DNA from: Bog-532 sp963830385
GTDB lineage: Bacteria > Actinomycetota > Actinomycetes > Streptosporangiales > Streptosporangiaceae
DNA: 64,000 nt
Assembly (NCBI GenBank): GCA_963830385.1
Contig: CAWHMD010000006.1
Coordinates: 496,001 to 560,000, forward strand
Reading direction: 5' to 3'
In this document: piece by piece, positions 33,844 through 40,656 of the stretch
Layout of the letters: each line of letters starts with the position of its first letter
How positions within the stretch are numbered: the first letter of the stretch is position 1
Position numbers and translations under genes: made by a program
Notes under the pieces: model-generated
What the model was told of the DNA's origin: nothing
Databases searched by the model: none
Seen by the model: only the letters and a program-made list of their open reading frames with translations

Positions 33844-34442
33844 CCGCGCGCACGGGCGAGGTCAGGGCCTTCGAGCCCCCACCCGCCGCCCGCGAGAGCC
33901 TGCAAGGGCACTACGCGGGGTTCGGCTCGCGGTTCGCCGCCTTCATGGTGGACCTAGTCGTTCTCACCGGGATCTTCCTCCTCGTCCTGGCCGCCATCAA
34001 TTTCGCGGCCAGCGTCCTTACCGGGAAGAGCATCCACTTCAACCACGGCAATACCTGGGTGGTCGTCGCGTATGCGGTGTGGGCATTCATCTACTTCGCC
34101 CATTTCTGGGGCCTGAACGGCAAAACCCCAGGTGGGGCGTTGTTCGGCGTGCAGGTCGTGACGAACGGCGGCGGCGACGTGAGCGGGCGCCGCGCGATCG
34201 GCCGCGCGCTGGCGTTCCCGCTGAGCTTCCTTATCCTCTGCCTTGGCTTCCTGGGCATACTCCTAGGCGACCAGCGCCGCGCCCTGCACGACATCATCGC
34301 CGGGACGGTCGTAATCTACTGCTGGGACGCGCGGGCGGCGCGGCTGCGGTTGCTGTCCCGGCCCCAGTACTCCGCTCCGCACGCTCCGCCCGAACCGCAC
34401 AGCCTGCCCGGATCGCCGGGCCAGGCCGGCCCGCCTCGCTAA
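33840..34442 (+). CDS. RDD-family membrane protein
   Basis: 200 residues. YAGFGSRFAAFMVDLVVLTG contains the Arg/Asp (RDD) pattern, followed by hydrophobic segments (IFLLVLAAINFAASVL, WVVVAYAVWAFIYFAHFWGL, and about 200-270 nt later LAFPLSFLILCLGFLGILLG) and DQRRALHDIIAGTVV, the typical second half. It has about three to four membrane helices and a polar C-terminal tail. Function in the family is unclear. It is translationally coupled (ATGA) to the nonapeptide-repeat protein. Confidence 0.82.
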   Translation: MTARTGEVRAFEPPPAARESLQGHYAGFGSRFAAFMVDLVVLTGIFLLVLAAINFAASVLTGKSIHFNHGNTWVVVAYAVWAFIYFAHFWGLNGKTPGGALFGVQVVTNGGGDVSGRRAIGRALAFPLSFLILCLGFLGILLGDQRRALHDIIAGTVVIYCWDARAARLRLLSRPQYSAPHAPPEPHSLPGSPGQAGPPR

Positions 34443-34601
34443 CCCGGACCAGGCGGTTTGTGCGGCTTCGACCGATACCGTCGTGGTGGCTGCCTACCGC
34501 TTCGCCAATGCTGGCGATCTCCCTACCAAGCATCTCGGCCGTCGTGTGTACGTCGTGACGGCAAAGCTGCGTGAGTTCATAGAGACAGAAAGCGATGCAG
34601 C

Positions 34602-35438
34602 ATGAAAGGCCACGTCTACAAGCGCGGGAAGAACTGGTCTTACCTCTTCAACATTGACCCGGATCCGCTGACCGGTAGGCGCCGTCAATCGAACGGCAGC
34701 GGTTTCAAGACCGAGCGGGAAGCATGGAAGGCCGCGCCGCGATGGCGGACTACGAAAAGGGTCGTGTCATCAGCTCGTCCCGTCATAAGGTCGCCGACGC
34801 CTTGGAATAGTGGCTGACCCGCATCCAGTACTCGGTCAAGCCATCGATGGTTCAGAACTGGCGCAACTATGCCGCCTACTGCGCGCAAGGTCGGACCGGT
34901 TTTACGCCCTGTGGGTCCTAGAAGCCACATCGGGATGCGGCGCTGCAAGCTGGCGGGCGCTCGACGCGATCTGCTCGACCTGGCGGCCGGGAAGATTGCC
35001 ATTCAGCCGACCCGAGTTGTCGTGGACGGCCAGGTCGTCGAGATGTTGGACCGGGAACGGAAGGAGCTCGGGCCCGACTACCAGGATTACGGGCTTCTGT
35101 TCTGCTGGGAGAACGGAACGCCCCCGCATCCGGACACCATCACTCGCCGGTTCAAGAAGCTGTCTGCGGCGGCAGAACTGCCCGATATCAACCTGCACGA
35201 CGTTCGGCACAGCTATGCCACTGCGGGCCGCGACGCGAAGATCGACTGGAAAGCTCTCAGCAAGCGCATCGAGCACGCCGACGTCGCATTCACCATGAAG
35301 CAGTATGTCCAGACCGACCTTGAAGCTGACCGCCTGGTCGCCAACACGCTCGCGGAGCTGATCCTGGGCGGGACGCTCGCTTCCGTCGAAAACCCGATCC
35401 CGGACAGCGGCGACGCGGACGAGGACCCGGTCGCGTGA
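34602..35438 (+). pseudogene. Broken tyrosine integrase next to tRNA-fMet
   Basis: The N-terminal arm-binding part is MKGHVYKRGKNWSYLFNIDP followed by DPLTGRRRQSNGSGF. After a frameshift near 34735 the core-binding domain reads AMADYEKGRVISSSRHKVAD, interrupted by TAG at 34808-34810, then WLTRIQYSVKPSMVQNWRNY. Another shift near 34910 leads to the catalytic domain GMRRCKLAGARRDLLDLAAG, then INLHDVRHSYATAG and EHADVAFTMKQYVQ, with Arg, HxxR and Tyr present. At least two frameshifts and one stop make it inactive. It ends 73 nt from the 3' end of tRNA-fMet, a common integration site. Confidence 0.82.
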
Positions 35439-35477
35439 GCGGCAGGTTTACAAAACCGTTTACAGATGACATGCAAA

Positions 35478-35505
35478 AGGCCCCTTCCGGATCCGGAAGG
35501 GGCCT
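35478..35505 (-). terminator. Rho-independent terminator of tRNA-fMet
   Basis: A perfect 28-bp palindrome (14-bp arms, AGGCCCCTTCCGGA and its complement) follows the tRNA on the minus strand by 6 nt and is followed there by TTTTGC. A strong stem with a short U-run fits an intrinsic terminator. Confidence 0.8.
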
Positions 35506-35511
35506 CTGACC

Positions 35512-35588
35512 TGGTAGCGGGGGCAGGATTTGAACCTGCGACCTCTGGGTTATGAGCCCAGCGAGCTACCGAACTGCTCCACCCCGCG
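35512..35588 (-). tRNA. Initiator tRNA-fMet (anticodon CAT)
   Basis: 77 nt including an encoded CCA. It begins CGCGGGGTGGAGCAG, has the anticodon stem-loop CTGGGCTCATAACCCAG with three G-C pairs, the T-arm GCAGGTTCAAATCCTGC, and the acceptor end CCCCGCTACCA. Position 1 (C) faces U at 72, the mismatch that marks initiator tRNAs, and the three consecutive GC pairs in the anticodon stem confirm it. A promoter and an intrinsic terminator flank it. Confidence 0.95.
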
Positions 35589-35600
35589 TCGCGTGTACAT

Positions 35601-35629
35601 ACTTTATGAACTTCCGGTGTCGTAAGCAA
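35601..35629 (-). promoter_or_regulatory. Promoter of tRNA-fMet
   Basis: On the minus strand TTGCTT (35629-35624) and TAAAGT (35606-35601) are separated by 17 nt and lie 13 nt before the tRNA 5' end. The spacing is ideal for a housekeeping sigma-70-type promoter. Confidence 0.6.
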
Positions 35630-35647
35630 ATCGAACCGCGAACTCGA

Positions 35648-36643
35648 TCAGTGACCTGGGGATCCTCGGCGCCAGACGATGAGGGCGACGGCGGCGATGA
35701 TGAGGGCGCCGCCGATCAGCATCATCGAGGTCAGCTTTTCGCTGAGGATGGTGGCGCCGAGGATGACCGCGACCACCGGGTTGACGTAAGCATAGGTCGC
35801 GACGGTGGAGGTCGGCAGGCTGCGGACGGCGATGCTGTAGGCGGACAGGGCCAGGATCGAGCCCGGGCCGACCAGGTACAGCAGGGCCAGCCAGGACCCT
35901 AGCGACACGTGGCCGAGCCGGAACGAGCCGAACTCCCCGGTCACCGCGGCCAGGATCGTCATCACCGCGCCGCCGATGAGCATCTGCATGGCGGTGGTCA
36001 GGAACGGCCGCTGCGGCAGCGCCTTGAGCCGGGTGGACAAGATCGTGCCGAGCGCCCAGCAGACCGAGGCGACCAGGATGATGGCGATCCCGGACCCGGA
36101 GGCGCCGCTGGCCGAGGCGCCGTCACCCAGGCCGGCCAGCAGCGCGACCCCGCCCAGGCCGGCCAGCAGGCCGGTGAGCGGGAGCCAGCCAATCCACTTG
36201 CGGGTCAGCGTGGCGTCCATGACCAGCAACCACAGCGGGACGGTGGCGACCAGCAGTGAAGCGAAGCCGGAAGGGACGCTGCGCTCTCCCACGGTGACCA
36301 GTCCGTTGCCGCCCAGCAGCAACAGGATGCCGACGATGCCGCAGGCCAGCCAGGCCGCCCGGGTGGGACGGTCGGCGGCCCGGTGCTCCGGGGAGCCGCC
36401 GCGCACCGCGATCGGGAACAGGATCAGCCCGGCGATCAGGTAGCGGACCCCGGCCAGCAGCAGCGGCGGGATCGTCTCCACGCCGACCCGGATGCCCAGG
36501 TAGGTGCCGCCCCAGGCCACGTACACGACGAACAGCGCGGCCCAGCCACCGAAGGCCTTCGACCGCCACGGCCGGTCCGGGCCGGGCTCGGGAGCGGATG
36601 ACTGATCGGGGACGGCGGCGGCGGGCGAGGCGGTCGTATCCAT
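35648..36643 (-). CDS. EamA/DMT-superfamily transporter
   Basis: 331 residues with ten predicted membrane helices in two EamA repeats (FVVYVAWGGTYLGIRVGVET in the first; VASVCWALGTILSTRLKALP starting the second). LYLVGPGSILALSAYSIAVR and TVATYAYVNPVVAVILGATI are typical drug/metabolite transporter motifs. It is an inner-membrane exporter of unknown substrate. It is divergent from the UPF0104 gene and is the first core-like gene after tRNA-fMet. Confidence 0.87.
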   Translation of the reverse strand: MDTTASPAAAVPDQSSAPEPGPDRPWRSKAFGGWAALFVVYVAWGGTYLGIRVGVETIPPLLLAGVRYLIAGLILFPIAVRGGSPEHRAADRPTRAAWLACGIVGILLLLGGNGLVTVGERSVPSGFASLLVATVPLWLLVMDATLTRKWIGWLPLTGLLAGLGGVALLAGLGDGASASGASGSGIAIILVASVCWALGTILSTRLKALPQRPFLTTAMQMLIGGAVMTILAAVTGEFGSFRLGHVSLGSWLALLYLVGPGSILALSAYSIAVRSLPTSTVATYAYVNPVVAVILGATILSEKLTSMMLIGGALIIAAVALIVWRRGSPGH

Positions 36644-36787
36644 GACTCTTGTCAGCCTGCCCGCCGGGTCCCGGGCCGGCCAGTGGCTTTAATGTCAATA
36701 AGCACATGATTCCTGCCACCGGCCACGGTGGGCGCGAGCGCAGCGGACGGCCGGCGCGGGCGGCGGCCCGGTGGGTACGCTGGCCTC

Positions 36788-37843
36788 GTGCTGAGGCGGG
36801 TCAACGTGCGCCGGATCAGTTCGAGCCCGTGGGTGCGGGCCGCGCTGCTCCTGCTGGCGCTCGCGTTCGCCGGTTACGGGCTGGCCAGGCAGTGGCCGCA
36901 GGTGCGTTCGGCCCTGGGCCAGCTGTCCTGGTACGACGTGGTGGGCGCGGCGCTGGCGGTGATGGCGGCGCTGGGGTGCCAGATGCTGGCCTGGCGGGCG
37001 TTGCTGGCCGACCTGGGTTCGCCGTTGCCGCTGGCCGCCGCCACCCGGGTGAACTTCCTGGGCCAGCTGGCCAAGTACGTGCCCGGCGCCGTGTGGGCGG
37101 TGGCGGCCCAGGTCACCCTGGCCCAGGACTACCGGGTGCCGAAGCGCCGGAGCGGCACCGCCGCCCTCGTCAGCATGGCCATCACGCTGGTGGTGGGCCT
37201 GGTGATGGCCGCGATCGTGCTGCCGCTGGCGTCGGCCGGGGCCCTGCGGCACTACTGGTGGCTGCTGCTCTGCCTGCCGGTGCTGCTGTTCGCCTTGTGG
37301 CCGCAGGTGACGAAGTTCGGGCTGGATCTGGTGCTGCGGCTGGTCCGGCGGCCGCCGCTGGAGCGGGCGCTGACCCGGGGCGGCATGGGCCGGGCGGTGG
37401 CCTGGACCGCGCTGGCCTGGGTCTGCTACGGGCTGCACGCCTGGCTGCTGGTAGGCGACATCGCCGGCCACAGCCTGCACATCCTGCTGCTGGCGGCGGG
37501 CGGGTACGCGCTGGCCTGGACGGTGGGATTCCTGCTGATTCCGTTCCCGGGCGGCATCGGGCCGCGGGAACTGGCGCTGATCGCGGTGCTGTCGCCGGTC
37601 ATGCCGCAGGGCCCGGCGCTGGTGGTGGCGCTGGCCTCGCGGGTGGTGATGACCGTGGGAGACCTGTTCTGGGCCGGGATCGCGGCGACCGTGGGACGCG
37701 AGCAACGTCGAGTGGCCATGGCAGCCACTGAGGCAGAAGAGGCCAGCGGTGAACGGGAGGCGGGTGTGGCGCGGGAGGCGGGCGGGGCGCGGGAGGCGGG
37801 TGTGGTGCGCGAGGCGGGCGGGGCGCGGGAGGCTGGGGCCTAG
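36788..37843 (+). CDS. UPF0104/lysylphosphatidylglycerol synthase TM-type membrane protein
   Basis: 351 residues from the GTG at 36788; a GTG at 36728 is an alternative. About eight membrane helices. The motif NFLGQLAKYVPGAVWAVAAQ and later FLLIPFPGGIGPRELALIAV are the conserved parts of the UPF0104 family (related to the flippase domain of MprF and to AglD-like proteins). Such proteins are often linked to glycosyltransferases in lipid or glycan export, which fits the adjacent GT4/GT2 genes. The C-terminus ends in five REAGxx hexapeptide repeats. Confidence 0.78.
   Translation: MLRRVNVRRISSSPWVRAALLLLALAFAGYGLARQWPQVRSALGQLSWYDVVGAALAVMAALGCQMLAWRALLADLGSPLPLAAATRVNFLGQLAKYVPGAVWAVAAQVTLAQDYRVPKRRSGTAALVSMAITLVVGLVMAAIVLPLASAGALRHYWWLLLCLPVLLFALWPQVTKFGLDLVLRLVRRPPLERALTRGGMGRAVAWTALAWVCYGLHAWLLVGDIAGHSLHILLLAAGGYALAWTVGFLLIPFPGGIGPRELALIAVLSPVMPQGPALVVALASRVVMTVGDLFWAGIAATVGREQRRVAMAATEAEEASGEREAGVAREAGGAREAGVVREAGGAREAGA
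37753..37841 (+). repeat. 18-bp repeats coding the REAGxx tail of the UPF0104 protein
   Basis: Four full 18-bp units and a partial fifth code REAGVA, REAGGA, REAGVV, REAGGA and REAGA. Units alternate between two sequence types. The repeat is at the extreme C-terminus just before the stop and is probably length-variable between strains. Confidence 0.75.
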
Positions 37844-37867
37844 CTTCGGCCGGAGGCGGGGCTTAGC

Positions 37868-39085
37868 TCAGCGGGACGCGGGCTGGAGGCCGGGCTCGTC
37901 GGGGTCGGGACCCGGTCCTGGCTGGGGGGCGAGGCTCAGCAGGGCGTCCAGGTACTCCTTCCAGTACCGGCCCGGGTCGGCCGCCTGGACCGCCGAACGC
38001 AGCCGCTCCATCTCCCCCGGCGCGCTGATCCGTTCCAGCGCGCGGACCAGGTCGTCCTCGTCGTCGGGGGCGCAGACCACGCCGTCGACACCGTCGCGGA
38101 CGGCGTCGGCCAGGGTGCCGGCCCGGGTGACGACGACCGGTTTGCCGTACTCGAAGGCCAGCCAGGCGTTCTGGGAGGAGGTCGCGGAACGGTAGGGCAT
38201 AACCAGCGCGTCCGATCCGGCGAACAGGGCGGGAATCTCGTCGGCGGCCACGTAGCCCGGGCGCAGCGTGACCCGGCTGGTCAGGCCGAGCTCGTCGATC
38301 AGCGCCCGGGTCGCCAGCTCCGACTTGCCCCAGAACTCCCCGGCCACGGTCAGCGTCACCTGCTCCGGGCCGCGGGCCATCGCCCGCAGCAGGACGTCCA
38401 GCCCCTTGTACGGGCGGACGATGCCGAAGAACAGCAGCCTACAGGTGTCCTGGGACTCCGCGGGGTCAGACGTTTTCAGGTCTTCCCCGGGAGCATGATC
38501 GCTCACCGGCCCGGCCGGTACGGCGGCCGGCAGGTGCGGCGGCATCCGGACCTCGGTGACCAGCGCGGCCGGGGCCAGTTCGCGCGCCCGGGCTGCTTCC
38601 GTGGGGCCGTGGGTGAGCGCCGCGCCCGCCTTGCGCAGCAGTCGCCGGGTCAGCTGCTGGTCGGCCGGACGGCTCTCGTGCGGGGCGACGTTGTGGCAGA
38701 TGACCACGGTCCGCGGCAGGCGGCGGGCGCGCGCGCCGGGCAGTTTGCCCTGCAGGCCGCTCAGAATGGTCAGGTAGGGGACGGCCTGGGGCGGGATCAG
38801 CAACGCGAACACCACCAGGTCCAGGTCCCGCAGCCAGCGGCAGGCCTGCCACCAGCCGAGCGGGTTACGCCAGGACAGCCGCCGCCGGGTGTTCGCGAAC
38901 GGCTCGCCGTCGGCGACGTCGACGGTCTGCTGGCCACCGGGGTACAGGCCGGCCGGGTACTGGTGCAGCCACGACTCGATCACGACGTCGTGGCCCGCCT
39001 CGGCCAGCCAGCGGGCGAGTTCGGTGGTGTGCCGGGCGCCACCCCCTTTGTAGGGGTGCGCCGGGCCGATCAGTGCGATCCGCAT
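37868..39085 (-). CDS. Family 4 glycosyltransferase
   Basis: 405 residues from the ATG at 39085, giving the classic GT4 start MRIALIGPAHPYKGGGARHT. The C-terminal GT-B half has the donor-binding pattern LLFFGIVRPYKGLDVLLRAM, then VMPYRSATSSQNAWLAFEYG and KPVVVTRAGTLADAV. It transfers an activated sugar to a lipid-linked or secreted glycan in the cytosol; sugars are unknown. It lies 50 nt after the GT2 gene and probably in one operon with it. Confidence 0.87.
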   Translation of the reverse strand: MRIALIGPAHPYKGGGARHTTELARWLAEAGHDVVIESWLHQYPAGLYPGGQQTVDVADGEPFANTRRRLSWRNPLGWWQACRWLRDLDLVVFALLIPPQAVPYLTILSGLQGKLPGARARRLPRTVVICHNVAPHESRPADQQLTRRLLRKAGAALTHGPTEAARARELAPAALVTEVRMPPHLPAAVPAGPVSDHAPGEDLKTSDPAESQDTCRLLFFGIVRPYKGLDVLLRAMARGPEQVTLTVAGEFWGKSELATRALIDELGLTSRVTLRPGYVAADEIPALFAGSDALVMPYRSATSSQNAWLAFEYGKPVVVTRAGTLADAVRDGVDGVVCAPDDEDDLVRALERISAPGEMERLRSAVQAADPGRYWKEYLDALLSLAPQPGPGPDPDEPGLQPASR

Positions 39086-39135
39086 GGCGCGGACCGGCGG
39101 GTCGGGCACAAGATCATGGGCAGAGGATAACCGGG

Positions 39136-40656
39136 TCAGGTGTCGCCGCGGGATCGGACGATCAGGTCCGCCAGCAGTGCCAGCGAGACGATGATCAGCC
39201 CGGTGACGAAGATCAGCACGGTGTTGATGGCGAAGTAGAACGGGTGCACGACCATGTCGTAGATGCCCTTGGCGATGCCCAGCCCGAGCAGGAACAGCGC
39301 GACCGGCATCAGCACCTTGAGCGGGTTGAAGTACATCACCATCCGCAGCACCTGCAGGATGTACCGGTAGGCGTCGCGGACGAACTTGAACTTCGAGACC
39401 CCGGCCCGCTTGGCGTAGTCGATCGGGACGTACTGGACGCCGCGCTCGTTGGACAGGAACGCCAGCGTGATCGTGGTGACGCAGGAGAACCCGGGCGGCA
39501 GCAGCCGCAGGTACGGCAGCGCGACCTCGCGCCGGAACGCCCGCAGCCCGGAGTTCAGGTCGGGGATCTTGGAGTTGGTCAGCCGCTCGGCCAGCTTGCG
39601 GATGAGGAACTTGGCCGGGACCCGCAGGAACTTGTGCGTGCCCTCCTCGGTGGTCCGGGCGCCCACCACCTGGTCGATCAGCGGGTTCGCGTCGAGAATG
39701 GCGATCAGCTCGGGGATCCGCTCGTTCGGGTAGGTCATGTCGGCGTCGGTCCACACGACGTACTCGCCGCGGGCCTGCTGGCTGCCGATCCGGCGGACGG
39801 TGCCGGCGCCGCCGTTGCGCGGGAAGTGCACGACCTTCAGCCGCGGCAGCCTGGGCGCGGCCAGCTGGAGCCGGGCCAAGGTGGCGTCGGTGGAGGCGTC
39901 GTCCACCGCGATCAGCTCGTAGGGCATCCCGCTGGCGTCCATGGCCCGGCTGATCCGTTCCAGCTCGGTCAGCACGTGATCCTGTTCGTTGTAGCAGGGC
40001 AGCACGATGGAGACCCTGGGGGCCAGGCCGTCGTCGGGCGCGCCCTGATAGGTGAACTCGGGCTCGCGCGGCGGCACCGGCTGCGGTTCCAGGTCGAGCA
40101 CGGGCTGGGCCCGGGTGGCGGCCGGGTCCTCGGTGGCGTGGGCCGCCGCCGTGCCGGGGGCCGCGTCGGCGGGCGCGGGCACTTCCGGGAAAGTCCCGAA
40201 CGACGGCGCCTCGGGCCCCGGGTAGGCCGGGTCGTAGGCCGGCGGCGAATCGTAGGTGGGCGCGGCGTTGTAGGACGGCGCCGGGTCGTACGACGATGGC
40301 TCGTCGTAGCGGGGCGGCGAGTCGTACAGGCCCTGCGGGTCCGGCGGCTCGTACCCGAGCGGCGGGGTCGGCGGGTCGTAGGACGGGGGCGGCGGGTACG
40401 AGTACGCGGGGCCGGTCGGGTAGGAGTGCTCGCCGCCGAGGCCGCCGTTGGCGCCGTTGACTCCGTTGCCCGGATGCTCCTGCTCGGGCTGGTAGGGCGG
40501 GTAGGCCGGCTCGGACGAGAACAGGTCATCCAGCGGCGAGTTGTCACGGGACGGCTCGGGCGACGGGGTCTGCTCGTGAGATCCGCGGGCCCGGTGGTGC
40601 CTGCCCGGCGCGTCGGACCGCTCGCCGTGGGAGCCTGGTTCGGTAGGAGTGCTCAC
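39136..40656 (-). CDS. GT2 polyprenyl-phosphate glycosyltransferase with long disordered N-terminus
   Basis: 506 residues. Residues 1-210 are Pro/Tyr/Asp/Ser-rich low complexity (many YDP and SYDP repeats). Then a GT-A domain follows: SIVLPCYNEQDHVLTELERI, AVDDASTDATL, and the metal-binding WTDADMTYPNERI. The catalytic part resembles dolichol-phosphate mannosyltransferase/GtrB proteins, and two C-terminal membrane helices (VLMPVALFLLGLGIAKGIYD and NTVLIFVTGLIIVSLALLAD) anchor it. I infer that it makes a polyprenyl-phosphate sugar for the GT-C-like protein encoded just upstream, whose stop overlaps its start by 4 nt. Confidence 0.87.
   Translation of the reverse strand: MSTPTEPGSHGERSDAPGRHHRARGSHEQTPSPEPSRDNSPLDDLFSSEPAYPPYQPEQEHPGNGVNGANGGLGGEHSYPTGPAYSYPPPPSYDPPTPPLGYEPPDPQGLYDSPPRYDEPSSYDPAPSYNAAPTYDSPPAYDPAYPGPEAPSFGTFPEVPAPADAAPGTAAAHATEDPAATRAQPVLDLEPQPVPPREPEFTYQGAPDDGLAPRVSIVLPCYNEQDHVLTELERISRAMDASGMPYELIAVDDASTDATLARLQLAAPRLPRLKVVHFPRNGGAGTVRRIGSQQARGEYVVWTDADMTYPNERIPELIAILDANPLIDQVVGARTTEEGTHKFLRVPAKFLIRKLAERLTNSKIPDLNSGLRAFRREVALPYLRLLPPGFSCVTTITLAFLSNERGVQYVPIDYAKRAGVSKFKFVRDAYRYILQVLRMVMYFNPLKVLMPVALFLLGLGIAKGIYDMVVHPFYFAINTVLIFVTGLIIVSLALLADLIVRSRGDT

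Noticed and set aside
35478..35588. Attachment-site repeat of the tRNA-fMet 3' end elsewhere in the window
   Set aside because: By eye no second copy of the tRNA 3' half was found left of the integrase; it may lie outside the window.
39086..39754. N-terminal extension of the GT4 gene to 39754
   Set aside because: It runs through the GT2 gene in another frame; the GT4 family start is the ATG at 39085.
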